A DNA stretch of 64,000 nucleotides from Chengkuizengella sp. SCS-71B (GTDB lineage Bacteria; Bacillota; Bacilli; Paenibacillales; KCTC-33759): positions 1,798,001 through 1,862,000 of the forward strand of contig NZ_JAZHSH010000001.1 of assembly GCF_040100845.1 (NCBI RefSeq), in the 5' to 3' direction. This document shows, piece after piece, positions 42,826 to 52,974 of the stretch. How positions within the stretch are numbered: the stretch's first letter is position 1; the number at the start of each line of letters is the position of its first letter. Both the position numbers and the translations under genes were made by a program. The notes beneath the pieces are model-generated. The model worked only from the letters and a program-made list of their open reading frames with translations, was not told the origin of the DNA and ran no database searches.

Positions 42826-44691
42826 ATGGAAACTATTCGTTTAACAATGTCACAGGCACTACTGAAGTTTCTAGATCAGCAATACGTTGAATTAGATGGC
42901 AAAGAAATAAAATTTTTTAAAGGTGTTATGGGCATATTTGGACATGGAAATGTGACAGGGATTGGGGAAGCGTTAGAACAAGATAAAGGAAGTTTAACCT
43001 ATATTCAAGGAAAAAATGAACAGGGTATGGCACATGCTGCAATGGCATATGCAAAACAAAAAAATAGACTGGAAACCTTTGCTTGTACATCCTCTATAGG
43101 TCCTGGTGCCTTAAATATGGTCACTGCAGCAGGTACTGCTACTGTAAACCGCATTCCTGTGCTTTTTCTTCCAGGTGATATATTTGCATGTAGACAACCT
43201 GATCCTGTTTTACAACAAATTGAAGACCCTACAGATTATAATGTCACAGCGAACGATGCATTTAAACCAGTGAGTAAATATTGGGATCGTATTTCTAGAC
43301 CAGAACAATTAATGACAGCAGCATTGAATGCGATGCGAGTGTTAACTGATCCTGTGGATACTGGAGCAGTTACGTTATGTCTTCCTCAAGATGTTCAGAG
43401 TGAAGCTTATGACTATCCTCTAGCATTTTTTGAAAAACGAGTTTTTTATATGGATAGAAAGCCTTTAACTCAAAGTGGGTTGCAGAGAGCTGCCCAACTT
43501 ATCAAATCTAAAAAGAAACCTTTGATCATTGCAGGTGGTGGAGTGCATTATTCCTTAGCAACCGATACGTTGCAAGAGTTTGCTGAAACATTTCAAATTC
43601 CTGTAACAGACACACAAGCAGGTAAAAGTGCAATGTCTTGGGACCATCCTCTTAACATGGGGTCTGTTGGTGTGACAGGGTCATTGGCGGCAAATCTATT
43701 AGCAAAAGAGACAGATTTAGTAATCGCCGTGGGTACTAGATTAGCGGATTTCCCTACATCATCAAAACAAGCTTTTCAAAATCCACAAGTAGACATCATT
43801 AGCATTAATGTAAGTCCATTTGACGCTCTAAAAATGAACGGATTAAGCATCGTGGCAGATGCGAAAGAGACGTTAACATCATTAACACAAGTGTTAAGTC
43901 AAGAAGGGTATCAAACTGAATATGATCAAAGTCATTTATCGAGCTTGAAAAAAGAATGGGATACAGAGGTAGACCGATTATATGCATTAGAAAGTGATCG
44001 AGGTTTAACACAAACAAGAGTATTGGGTGAAATAAATGAATTTATTGATGAAAAAGATGTGATTGTAGGTGCAGCTGGAAGTTTACCAGGAGATTTACAT
44101 CGTGTATGGCGAACAACTCAGCCTAAAACCTATCATTTGGAATATGGTTTCTCTTGTATGGGATACGAAGTTTCAGGTGCACTTGGTGTGAAAATGGCAG
44201 AGCCAAGTCGAGAGGTATATGCCATGTGTGGAGACGGAAGTTTCCTAATGTTACATTCAGAGCTTCTGACAAGTATACAAGAAGGTCAAAAAATCAATGT
44301 CATATTATTGGATAATCATGGCTTCCAATGTATTCATAACTTGCAAAGAGGGCATGGAAGTGATGGATTCGGAAATGAATTTCGTTATCGTTCTAAAGAA
44401 ACAAATCGATTAACAGCTGATTATGTTCCGATAGATTTTGCAGCTTATGCCGGTGCGTTAGGTGTAAAAACATATAAGGTTCATACTTTAGAAGAATTAA
44501 AAGATGCTCTTGTACAATCGAAACGAGATACCATATCAACTTTAATAGATATTAAAGTTCTTTCTGGCACAAATACTGATGGATACGAATCATGGTGGCG
44601 GGTAGGTGTAGCAGAAGTTTCTGAAAGTGAAAAAGTACAACAAGCCCATAAACAGATGGAGCAAAACATCAAGTTAACTAAGCAATATTAA
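42826..44691 (+). CDS. iolD: 3D-(3,5/4)-trihydroxycyclohexane-1,2-dione hydrolase
   Basis: 621 residues, a thiamine-diphosphate enzyme. The N-terminal pyrimidine-binding domain has the catalytic glutamate in [14 protein letters not shown]. The C-terminal domain has MCGDGSFLM...[10 protein letters not shown], the GDG-N cofactor motif. It opens the ring of the diketone made by IolE, giving 5-deoxy-glucuronate. Strong AAGGAGG before the ATG. Position after iolG and before iolE supports the name. Confidence 0.95.
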   Translation: METIRLTMSQALLKFLDQQYVELDGKEIKFFKGVMGIFGHGNVTGIGEALEQDKGSLTYIQGKNEQGMAHAAMAYAKQKNRLETFACTSSIGPGALNMVTAAGTATVNRIPVLFLPGDIFACRQPDPVLQQIEDPTDYNVTANDAFKPVSKYWDRISRPEQLMTAALNAMRVLTDPVDTGAVTLCLPQDVQSEAYDYPLAFFEKRVFYMDRKPLTQSGLQRAAQLIKSKKKPLIIAGGGVHYSLATDTLQEFAETFQIPVTDTQAGKSAMSWDHPLNMGSVGVTGSLAANLLAKETDLVIAVGTRLADFPTSSKQAFQNPQVDIISINVSPFDALKMNGLSIVADAKETLTSLTQVLSQEGYQTEYDQSHLSSLKKEWDTEVDRLYALESDRGLTQTRVLGEINEFIDEKDVIVGAAGSLPGDLHRVWRTTQPKTYHLEYGFSCMGYEVSGALGVKMAEPSREVYAMCGDGSFLMLHSELLTSIQEGQKINVILLDNHGFQCIHNLQRGHGSDGFGNEFRYRSKETNRLTADYVPIDFAAYAGALGVKTYKVHTLEELKDALVQSKRDTISTLIDIKVLSGTNTDGYESWWRVGVAEVSESEKVQQAHKQMEQNIKLTKQY

Positions 44692-44795
44692 TGAAAAGAT
44701 AAGAGTAAACCACTTTAATATAACTAGTGAACTCGTTTAATAAAATTGAATGAGTTAAACTGATGACAAAAAGAGGTAAGAGGAGGAGATCATGA

Positions 44796-45707
44796 ATGAG
44801 CATCTACCCTTTTAATCTAGGGATTTCGCCAATAAACTGGTCCAATGAAGATGTGAAAGAACTAGGAGAACACTATACATGTGAAACGATTCTAAATGAA
44901 ATGAAATCACTAGGATTTGTAGGTACAGAAATGCATAGTAAATTTCCTAGTGAAGTTAGAGAGTTAAAAACAGTCTTATCCCGCAAAGGGATGCAGCTTG
45001 TTACCCAGTGGAAGGGTGTATTGTTTGCCGACAAGTCAAAACATGAGAGTGAATTGAAGGCATACAAAGATCATGTGCTTTTTTTAAAAGAGATGGGCTG
45101 TAGAGTCGTTGTGACATGTGAGCTTGGTGGTTCTACAATTGGTGATCCAAGAAGAGATGCAAATGTGACTGAAGTGAAACCACTGACGAGTGAAGAGTGG
45201 AGCAACATGGTGGAAGGATTGGAAAAGGCAGGTCAAATTTGTAAGGATAACGGTATGACATTAGTTTATCACCATCATATGGGAACAAATGTTGAAAAAA
45301 CAGAAGAAATTGATAGATTAATGGAAGCGACAAATCCAGAATTAGTTTCCTTAACCTTTGATAGTGGACATGCTTATTATGGTGGTGCAGATCCATATGA
45401 GGTATTAGTTAAACATTATGATCGAGTTAAACATATTCATTTTAAAGATATTAGAAGAGAGGTTTTGGACGAAGTAAGAGAGGAGAAAATTAGCTTTAAA
45501 AACTCTATAGCAAAAAATGTGTTTACTGTTCCAGGTGACGGTGTAATAGACTTCGAACCTATTTTCTCTCTTTTATTAAATCGTAATTATAATGGTTGGG
45601 CAATATTAGAAGCGGAGCAGGATCCAGCTGTAAAAAACCCAGTGTTTTATGCACAAAAGTCAAAGGAATATATAAAGGATTTATTTGTTGAATTAAACAA
45701 ATTATGA
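44796..45707 (+). CDS. iolE: Inosose dehydratase
   Basis: 303 residues, a sugar-phosphate-isomerase-like TIM barrel. NLGISPINWSNEDV is the usual IolE start, and the metal ligands appear in VVTCELGGS, LTFDSGHAYYGG and VKHIHFKDIRR. It removes water from 2-keto-myo-inositol. ATG 44796 follows AGGAGGAG; an ATG 4 bases earlier is out of frame and stops after seven codons. Confidence 0.95.
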   Translation: MSIYPFNLGISPINWSNEDVKELGEHYTCETILNEMKSLGFVGTEMHSKFPSEVRELKTVLSRKGMQLVTQWKGVLFADKSKHESELKAYKDHVLFLKEMGCRVVVTCELGGSTIGDPRRDANVTEVKPLTSEEWSNMVEGLEKAGQICKDNGMTLVYHHHMGTNVEKTEEIDRLMEATNPELVSLTFDSGHAYYGGADPYEVLVKHYDRVKHIHFKDIRREVLDEVREEKISFKNSIAKNVFTVPGDGVIDFEPIFSLLLNRNYNGWAILEAEQDPAVKNPVFYAQKSKEYIKDLFVELNKL

Positions 45708-45824
45708 TGTATTGAATCATTCTATTTTTGAGAAAATAGGGGGAAATAACGGAAATCAGGACTGTAAACGAGAATGAAATGCTTATCTAAAATGTAATTT
45801 AAAAAATCAGAAAGGAACGATCAA

Positions 45825-46655
45825 ATGTCAGAATTCATAGTACCAACTAAACAACCAGATGATAAAGGACAAGTGATTTCTATTACTCCTGAGTCAGCTG
45901 GATGGCAATATGTAGGGTTTGAAGTCTTCTCCTTAAATGAAGGGCAATCACTTAAAAAAGTAACCGGAGATAAAGAGACTTGTATCGTTTTGCTTAGTGG
46001 TAGAGCTTCTGTAAATTCAAAGTTAGAGAAATGGGAAAATATCGGAAAGCGAATGGATATATTTGAAAAAATACCACCGTATTCTGTTTACATTCCATCA
46101 GGTGATTTTTATGAGGTGTTAGCACTAACTGATCTTCAACTAGCTGTTTGTTCTGCCCCTGGAAAAGGATCATTTCCAGCTCGATTAATTTCTCCTGAGG
46201 ACGTTGGTGTGGAGCTAAGAGGATCTGGTAACATGGAACGCAGTATACATAATATATTACCAGAACAAGCTGAAGCAGATAGCTTATTAGTTGTAGAAGT
46301 ATTTACTCCAGAAGGTCATTGGTCTAGTTACCCGCCTCACAAACATGATCAAAATAATCTGCCAGAGGAGTCCTATTTAGAAGAGACCTATTATCATAAA
46401 GTGAATCCTGAACATGGTTTTGCCATTCAACGTGTTTATACAGATGATCTCTCGTTAGATGAAACATTAACAGTGAAAAATGGGGATGCAGTGCTTGTAC
46501 CTAAAGGATATCATCCAGTATCTGCTCCACCTGGTTATGAAGTGTATTATCTAAATGTGATGGCAGGACCTGTTCGAACTTGGGCATTTAAAAATGATCC
46601 AAACCATGAATGGCTAATGAGTAGAATGAGAGCATATGGAAGTCAGGTGAAATGA
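45825..46655 (+). CDS. iolB: 5-deoxy-glucuronate isomerase
   Basis: 276 residues, bicupin fold. SSYPPHKHDQ and EETYYHKVNPEHGFAIQRVY carry the metal-binding His and Glu residues of the second cupin. It converts 5-deoxy-glucuronate to 2-deoxy-5-keto-gluconate. Its stop is one base from the iolC start, so the two are translationally coupled. Confidence 0.95.
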   Translation: MSEFIVPTKQPDDKGQVISITPESAGWQYVGFEVFSLNEGQSLKKVTGDKETCIVLLSGRASVNSKLEKWENIGKRMDIFEKIPPYSVYIPSGDFYEVLALTDLQLAVCSAPGKGSFPARLISPEDVGVELRGSGNMERSIHNILPEQAEADSLLVVEVFTPEGHWSSYPPHKHDQNNLPEESYLEETYYHKVNPEHGFAIQRVYTDDLSLDETLTVKNGDAVLVPKGYHPVSAPPGYEVYYLNVMAGPVRTWAFKNDPNHEWLMSRMRAYGSQVK

Positions 46656-46656
46656 T

Positions 46657-47649
46657 ATGAATCTATTAAACTTTGATCAAAATAAAAAACTAGACTTTAT
46701 AGGTGTAGGTAGATTATGTGTCGACTTAAATGCGAATGAAATTCATAGACCGATGGAAGAAACAATGACATTTACGAAATATGTAGGCGGTTCTCCAGCG
46801 AATATAACGATCGGTTTATCTAGATTAAATATGAAATCCGGTTTTATCGGGAGAATTGCAGATGACCAAATGGGTCGATTTATAAAGCAATATTTAAACA
46901 ATAACAACATTGATACATCCAATGTGATCACAGATAAATCTGGAACTGTCACAGGATTAGCTTTTACAGAAATCAAAAGCCCAACGGATTGCAGCATTCT
47001 TATGTACCGTGATAATGTAGCCGATTTGAAGTTAGAACCAAACGATGTATCAGAGGAGTATATTAAACAATCCAAAGCTATTTTAATCTCGGGTACTGCG
47101 CTTGCAAAAAGCCCTTCTAGAGAAGCAGTTTTCCTAGCGTTACAATATGCTAGAAAACATGGTGTTGTCGTATTTTTTGATGTTGATTATAGACCTTATA
47201 CTTGGGAATCAGAACAAGAAACAGCGATATATTACAATTTAGCAGCAGAAAAATGTGATGTCATCATAGGAACTCGTGAGGAATTTGATATGATGGAAAA
47301 AATGGAAAACTATGAAAAAAGTGATGATTGGGTGACTGCAAAAAAATGGTTTGATTACAATGCCAAAATTGTAGTCATTAAACATGGAGCAGATGGTTCT
47401 ATTGCTTATGCTAAAGACGGAAAATCATATACAGGATCTGTATTCCCGGCAAAAATAGTGAAAACGTTTGGAGCAGGGGACTCATATGCTGCGGGCTTCA
47501 TTTACGGATTGATGAATGGTTGGGAAGTGAATAAAGCTATGGAGTTTGGCAGTGCAGCGGCATCCATTGTTATATCTAGCCATAGTTGTTCAGATGCAAT
47601 GCCGACTTATGAGCAGATTAGTAGTGTCATAGACAATCATAGTAAGTAA
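46657..47649 (+). CDS. iolC: 5-dehydro-2-deoxygluconokinase
   Basis: 330 residues, PfkB/ribokinase family. VGGSPANITIGLSRL is the sugar-binding glycine motif, and FGAGDSYAAGFIYGL is the PfkB signature with the catalytic Asp. It phosphorylates 2-deoxy-5-keto-gluconate at C6. The product must then be split by an IolJ-type aldolase, which is not encoded in this window. Confidence 0.95.
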   Translation: MNLLNFDQNKKLDFIGVGRLCVDLNANEIHRPMEETMTFTKYVGGSPANITIGLSRLNMKSGFIGRIADDQMGRFIKQYLNNNNIDTSNVITDKSGTVTGLAFTEIKSPTDCSILMYRDNVADLKLEPNDVSEEYIKQSKAILISGTALAKSPSREAVFLALQYARKHGVVVFFDVDYRPYTWESEQETAIYYNLAAEKCDVIIGTREEFDMMEKMENYEKSDDWVTAKKWFDYNAKIVVIKHGADGSIAYAKDGKSYTGSVFPAKIVKTFGAGDSYAAGFIYGLMNGWEVNKAMEFGSAAASIVISSHSCSDAMPTYEQISSVIDNHSK

Positions 47650-47784
47650 CTTATAAAGTGAAGTGCAATGAAGAAGATATAAATTCATAAAATGCAAGCT
47701 AGATTTATAGAATAATTCCATAAGGTGCTTTTAGCTATACAAGTACAAAAAAATAGATTTATAAAAAATGGAGGGGACAAAGTC

Positions 47785-49248
47785 ATGACGAATAAAACAC
47801 AAATCGAAACATTAAAGAACTTCATTGGCGGACAATGGGTAGATTCCGCAGCAACGGATACATTATCAGTACCAAATCCAGCAACAGAAGAACAAATCGC
47901 AGAAGTACCAATTTCTACAAAAGAAGATGTAGCTAAAGCTGTGGCAGTGGCAAAAGAAGCTTTTAAAACATGGAGCAAAACAGCTGTACCTAGAAGAGCA
48001 CGTATATTGTTTAAATACCAGCAATTATTAGTAGATCATTGGGATGAGCTTGCTAAGTTAATTACGCAAGAGAACGGTAAAAGCTATAAAGAGGCATACG
48101 GAGAAGTTCAGCGGGGAATAGAATGTGTAGAATTTGCAGCAGGTGCTCCTTCTTTAATGATGGGTAAACAATTACCTGATATTGCAACAAATTTAGAATC
48201 AGGAATGTATCGTTATCCAGTTGGTGTTATAGGTGGAATTACACCATTTAACTTTCCTATGATGGTTCCTTGCTGGATGTTCCCGTTAGCGATTGCATGT
48301 GGAAATACATTTGTATTAAAACCTTCTGAAAGAACTCCTATACTAGCAAATCGCTTAGCAGAACTTTTCACAGAAGCTGGTTTGCCTGATGGCGTATTTA
48401 ATATCGTTCATGGTGCACATGATGTAGTAAATGGTTTATTAGAACACCCCGATGTACCTGCCATTTCATTTGTTGGTTCACAACCTGTTGCTGAATATAT
48501 TTATAAAACTGGGGCAGCGAATGGAAAACGTGTTCAAGCATTAGCAGGTGCTAAAAACCATAGTATTGTTATGCCCGATGCTAAGTTAGATGAAGCTGTT
48601 GAACAAATCGTTACTGCAGCTTACGGATCAGCAGGTGAAAGGTGTATGGCCTGTTCTGTTGTAGTAGCAGTGGATGATGTGGCAGACGCATTAATTGAAA
48701 AAATAAAAGAAAAAGCAGATGGAATTAAGATGGGGAACGGATTAGATGAAGATGTCTTTTTAGGTCCTGTCATTCGAGCAGAACATAAAGAGAGGACAGC
48801 AAATTACATCGAAATTGGAATTAATGAAGGTGCTGAATTAATACGTGATGGACGTAATGATGAATTTGTTAACGAAAAAGGATATTATATTGGACCGACA
48901 ATCTTTGACAATGTCACATCTGAGATGAAAATTTGGAAAGATGAAATTTTTGCTCCGGTATTATCCATCGTTAGAGTGAAAAATTTAGAGGAAGCAGTGG
49001 AGATTTCCAATAAATCTGATTTTGGTAATGGTGCGTGTTTATTTACTCAGGATGGAAGCAATGTGAGATATTTTAGAGAGAATATTGAGTCTGGGATGTT
49101 AGGAATCAACTTAGGAGTCCCTGCTCCTATGGCATTCTTCCCATTTTCAGGTTGGAAAAACTCCTTCTATGGTGATTTACATGCAAATGGTACAGATGGT
49201 GTAGAATTTTACACAAGAAGAAAAATGATGACAGCTCGTTGGACTTGA
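47785..49248 (+). CDS. iolA: Methylmalonate-semialdehyde dehydrogenase (CoA-acylating)
   Basis: 487 residues of the ALDH family. [35 protein letters not shown] and the catalytic cysteine in AGERCMACS are the MmsA/IolA pattern. It converts malonate semialdehyde to acetyl-CoA and CO2 at the end of the inositol pathway. ATG 47785 follows GGAGGGG by 8 bases; an upstream in-frame start at 47725 precedes it. Confidence 0.95.
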   Translation: MTNKTQIETLKNFIGGQWVDSAATDTLSVPNPATEEQIAEVPISTKEDVAKAVAVAKEAFKTWSKTAVPRRARILFKYQQLLVDHWDELAKLITQENGKSYKEAYGEVQRGIECVEFAAGAPSLMMGKQLPDIATNLESGMYRYPVGVIGGITPFNFPMMVPCWMFPLAIACGNTFVLKPSERTPILANRLAELFTEAGLPDGVFNIVHGAHDVVNGLLEHPDVPAISFVGSQPVAEYIYKTGAANGKRVQALAGAKNHSIVMPDAKLDEAVEQIVTAAYGSAGERCMACSVVVAVDDVADALIEKIKEKADGIKMGNGLDEDVFLGPVIRAEHKERTANYIEIGINEGAELIRDGRNDEFVNEKGYYIGPTIFDNVTSEMKIWKDEIFAPVLSIVRVKNLEEAVEISNKSDFGNGACLFTQDGSNVRYFRENIESGMLGINLGVPAPMAFFPFSGWKNSFYGDLHANGTDGVEFYTRRKMMTARWT

Positions 49249-49258
49249 TGAAATACGG

Positions 49259-49290
49259 AAGAACCGCCTGAGGCGGTTCTTATTCTTCAT
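49259..49290 (+). terminator. Terminator of the iol operon
   Basis: AAGAACCGCC (49259-49268) pairs with GGCGGTTCTT (49272-49281) across a 3-base loop, followed by ATTCTT. It separates the iol genes from the regulator, which is transcribed alone. Confidence 0.8.
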
Positions 49291-49402
49291 GTTATATAAG
49301 GAAATCGTAGTTATGTTCTAACATGTAAGTTTTTTTTCTGTAATTAGAGTATAATGATTGGAAAAGGGGAACGAAAAAAGCTAGAAGGAGTTTTTTTATA
49401 TC

Positions 49403-50413
49403 ATGAAACCTACGATTTACGACATTGCACGTGAAGCTGGTGTATCGATTGCAACGGTATCAAAAGTGATCAACAATACAGGTAGAATCGGAGATAAAAC
49501 CAAGCAGAAGGTCATGAAGGTGATGAAGGATCTTGATTACCAGCCAAGTATAGTTGCTTCGGCATTAACGGGAAAGAAAACTCATACAATTGGTCTCCTC
49601 ATTCCAGATATTGCAAACCCATTTTTTGCTGAAATTGCTCGAAGTGTTGAAGATATGGGGAATGAATTAGGTTTTAGTGTGATGATGTGCAGCACGGATA
49701 ATAATATAGACAAAGAATCCAAGTATATATCATTATTAGAGCAAAAAAGAGTGGATGGAATTATATTAGCTACAGGAACTCATAATATGACTATTTTGCA
49801 AAATCTATTAAAGAAAAAAGTACCGATTGCATTAATTGCTAGGGACATGCCCTCACTTCCTGTAGATACTGTATTAGTAGATGATTATATGGGAGGATAC
49901 GAAGCTACTTCACACTTAATTAAATTGGGTCATCAAAAAATTTCTATTATTGCAGAAGATTTAACAGTGATGAGTAGTAAAGAGCGTATTCGAGGGTACT
50001 GCCAAGCTTTAGAGGATCACGGATTAATGTATGATGAACGTTATTTACACGTAAGTGATTTCACTATTAAGGGAGGGAAACAAGTCGCAACGAAAATTCT
50101 ATCTGAAAACAATCCGGCTACTGCAATTTTCGCTTGTAATGATTTACTTGCAATGGGAGCTATTCAAGCAGCTCGTGAAAAAGGGGTTCAAATACCAAAA
50201 GACCTGTCCATTGTTGGATTCGATAATACAATTTTAGCTTCATTATGTGATCCTCCTCTGACTACGATCGCACAACCTATACAAGATATGGGTAAACAAG
50301 TTGTAGACTTGTTAGTAAAAGAGATTAAAGAGGAAAAAACTACAAAACAACGTGTTGTATTAATGCCGAATTTGGAAATTAGAAAGACTACAGGAGAGAG
50401 AAGAAGGAATTAG
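49403..50413 (+). CDS. LacI-family regulator, probably of the iol genes
   Basis: 336 residues with TIYDIAREAGVSIATVSKVIN as helix-turn-helix and a sensor domain starting HTIGLLIPDIANPFFAEIA. Location at the end of the iol cluster suggests local control. Bacillus subtilis uses IolR of the DeoR family instead, so the regulator type differs. Natural ligand unknown; an inositol catabolite is likely. Confidence 0.85.
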   Translation: MKPTIYDIAREAGVSIATVSKVINNTGRIGDKTKQKVMKVMKDLDYQPSIVASALTGKKTHTIGLLIPDIANPFFAEIARSVEDMGNELGFSVMMCSTDNNIDKESKYISLLEQKRVDGIILATGTHNMTILQNLLKKKVPIALIARDMPSLPVDTVLVDDYMGGYEATSHLIKLGHQKISIIAEDLTVMSSKERIRGYCQALEDHGLMYDERYLHVSDFTIKGGKQVATKILSENNPATAIFACNDLLAMGAIQAAREKGVQIPKDLSIVGFDNTILASLCDPPLTTIAQPIQDMGKQVVDLLVKEIKEEKTTKQRVVLMPNLEIRKTTGERRRN

Positions 50414-50450
50414 TTAAAGAATAGAATTTATGCAAAAATGAAATGAAGCA

Positions 50451-50490
50451 GCAGAGTTACAGAAAAGAAAATAATGTATCTCTGTTTTTT
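50451..50490 (+). terminator. Terminator of the 49403 regulator gene
   Basis: CAGAGTTACA (50451-50460) pairs with TGTATCTCTG (50474-50483) with one mismatch, followed by seven T. Confidence 0.75.
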
Positions 50491-50604
50491 TGTTATGTTC
50501 TCTAATGGTCATTCTTGATCCTAGAACATATATTCTGTAAAATGGGGTGTATAAGAATTGTAATGGAAATTGAGCATAGATACGGTTAATAAGGAGTTTA
50601 AATA

Positions 50605-52905
50605 ATGAATAGATTAACGGGTAAATTTAATTCCCTTCATGAGCTGATCACAGAAATTAGAAACATGCCCCAGTTCAAATCGCAAATTACGCATTGGCAT
50701 ACGATACCAGCTAAAGAAGCACGTTTTGCAAAATTCCCTGAACAAATCCATGAAAACTTGAAACAGGTTTTTTTGGACAGAGGCATTTCAAATTTATATA
50801 CACACCAAGCAGAGTCCTTTCAAGAAATAAACAAGGGAAATCATGTGGTAACAGTAACTCCTACGGCATCAGGGAAAACGCTTTGTTATAACTTGCCTGT
50901 ATTGCAACGCTTGTTGGAGGATGACAGTGCTAGAGCTTTGTATATGTTTCCTACAAAAGCATTGGCACAGGATCAGGTGGCAGAAGTAAATGAAATTGTC
51001 AATTTATTAGAAATGAATATAAAGGCCTACACCTATGATGGAGACACAGCACCAACGGCAAGACAAGCGATACGTAATGCAGGTCATATAGTAGTGACAA
51101 ATCCAGATATGTTACATTCAGCCATTCTCCCTCATCATACAAAATGGGTAAAATTGTTTGAGAATCTGCAATTTATTGTTATCGATGAGTTACATACATA
51201 TCGAGGAGTATTTGGTAGTCATGTTGCCAACGTATTACGCAGATTAAAACGAATTTGTAATTTTTATGGCTCAAATCCTCAATTTATTTGTACTTCAGCA
51301 ACCATTGCGAATCCGAAGGAACATGCAGAACGATTACTAGAACAAAAAGTATCTTTAATTGATAAAAATGGGGCACCGGCTGGCGAAAAACATGTTGTTT
51401 TTTATAATCCTCCTGTTGTGAATCAACAATTAGGCATACGAAGAAGCAGTGTGTTAGAATCTCAAAAACTAGCAAGTTTATTATTGAAAAATGGTATTCA
51501 AACCATTGTGTTTGCTAGAAGTAGAGTACGTGTTGAAATTTTATTAACTTACTTACAGGAACAAACCAAAAATGAATTTGGTACAAAATCAATCCGTGGT
51601 TATCGTGGAGGATATTTACCAAAACAAAGAAGAGAAATTGAGCGGGGATTAAGAAATGGGGAAATTCGAGGTGTCGTTTCTACAAATGCACTGGAATTAG
51701 GGATCGATATAGGTCAGTTGCAAGCGTGTGTGCTGAACGGATATCCAGGTAGCATTGCGAGTACATGGCAGCAATCAGGCAGAGCTGGTAGAAGACAGGA
51801 AAGCTCACTTACTTTTATGGTTGCAAGCAGCAATCCATTAGACCAATATATTATTCAAAATCCTCAATTCTTCTTTGAAGCAACACCTGAGGAAGCAAGA
51901 ATAGAAGCAGATAATTTATTAATTTTAATTGATCATATCAAATGTGCTGCTTATGAATTGCCGTTTGAAAAAGGAGAAACATTTGGAGGGGAGACATTAT
52001 TAGAAGTACTAGAATTTTTAACTGAAGAAAAGGTACTGCATCAAGTCCGAGATCGTTGGTATTGGATGGAGCAATCGTTTCCAGCCCATAATATTTCTTT
52101 ACGTTCTGCTGCTCAAGAAAACTTTATTATTATAGATATGACAGAAGGCAGCAGGGTCATTGGTGAAGTGGACCGTTTCAGCGCTCCCACTTTAATTCAC
52201 GAAGAAGCGATTTATATCCATGAAGGTATACAGTTCCAGGTAGAAAAGTTGGATTTTGAGGAGAAAAAAGCATTTGTAAGGAAAGTGGATGTTGACTATT
52301 TTACAGATGCAAATTTAGCAGTCCAATTGAAAGTGCTTCAAGTAGATAAACAGAGTGAAACCAAAACACATGATCTCCAATATGGGGAAGTAACTGTTAA
52401 CGCTAAAGCAACATTGTTTAAAAAAATCAAATATAAAACACATGAAAACATTGGGTCTGGTCCAATACATTTACCAGAAGAAGAGTTGCACACCAGTTCG
52501 TATTGGTTTTCATTTGCTGAAAATATTTTAGAAACTCGAAGTAAAAACGAGCTGCAGTTTGCTTTACTAGGACTTTCAAACGTATTAGTTCATATTGCAC
52601 CATTATATTTAATGTGTGATCCGATGGATATTCTAGTGGTGCCACAAGTCAAAGCCATTCATACTAAATTGCCAACGATCTTCTTCTATGATCGTTACCC
52701 TGGGGGAGTAGGGTTAAGTGAACGATTATATGAAGTGCATCATGCACTGTTAAGACAAGCAAAAGATTTAATTCAAAGTTGTACTTGTTTAAGCGGATGT
52801 CCTGCTTGCGTAGGGCCAATCGAAGAGGTTGGATTAACTGGGAAAGAGTTAGCACTTGAACTTTTGAGCGTTTTGATTGAGGAAAAGGGTGCTAAATTAC
52901 AATAA
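50605..52905 (+). CDS. mrfA: MrfA-type DEAH helicase (DUF1998)
   Basis: 766 residues. Superfamily 2 motifs: TPTASGKTL (Walker A), IDELHTYRG (DEVH box), FICTSATI and QQSGRAGRRQ (motif VI). The C-terminal DUF1998 region has four cysteines in CTCLSGCPAC, a zinc site. In Bacillus subtilis MrfA (YprA) with MrfB repairs mitomycin C adducts and crosslinks independently of UvrABC. It is followed by mrfB at 69 bases, an operon. Confidence 0.93.
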   Translation: MNRLTGKFNSLHELITEIRNMPQFKSQITHWHTIPAKEARFAKFPEQIHENLKQVFLDRGISNLYTHQAESFQEINKGNHVVTVTPTASGKTLCYNLPVLQRLLEDDSARALYMFPTKALAQDQVAEVNEIVNLLEMNIKAYTYDGDTAPTARQAIRNAGHIVVTNPDMLHSAILPHHTKWVKLFENLQFIVIDELHTYRGVFGSHVANVLRRLKRICNFYGSNPQFICTSATIANPKEHAERLLEQKVSLIDKNGAPAGEKHVVFYNPPVVNQQLGIRRSSVLESQKLASLLLKNGIQTIVFARSRVRVEILLTYLQEQTKNEFGTKSIRGYRGGYLPKQRREIERGLRNGEIRGVVSTNALELGIDIGQLQACVLNGYPGSIASTWQQSGRAGRRQESSLTFMVASSNPLDQYIIQNPQFFFEATPEEARIEADNLLILIDHIKCAAYELPFEKGETFGGETLLEVLEFLTEEKVLHQVRDRWYWMEQSFPAHNISLRSAAQENFIIIDMTEGSRVIGEVDRFSAPTLIHEEAIYIHEGIQFQVEKLDFEEKKAFVRKVDVDYFTDANLAVQLKVLQVDKQSETKTHDLQYGEVTVNAKATLFKKIKYKTHENIGSGPIHLPEEELHTSSYWFSFAENILETRSKNELQFALLGLSNVLVHIAPLYLMCDPMDILVVPQVKAIHTKLPTIFFYDRYPGGVGLSERLYEVHHALLRQAKDLIQSCTCLSGCPACVGPIEEVGLTGKELALELLSVLIEEKGAKLQ

Positions 52906-52974
52906 CAGCTAAGTATTTTAATCTAATAGTGAAGCATGTTCCAATGAAATGAAATGAATTGTGGGGGGATAAGA

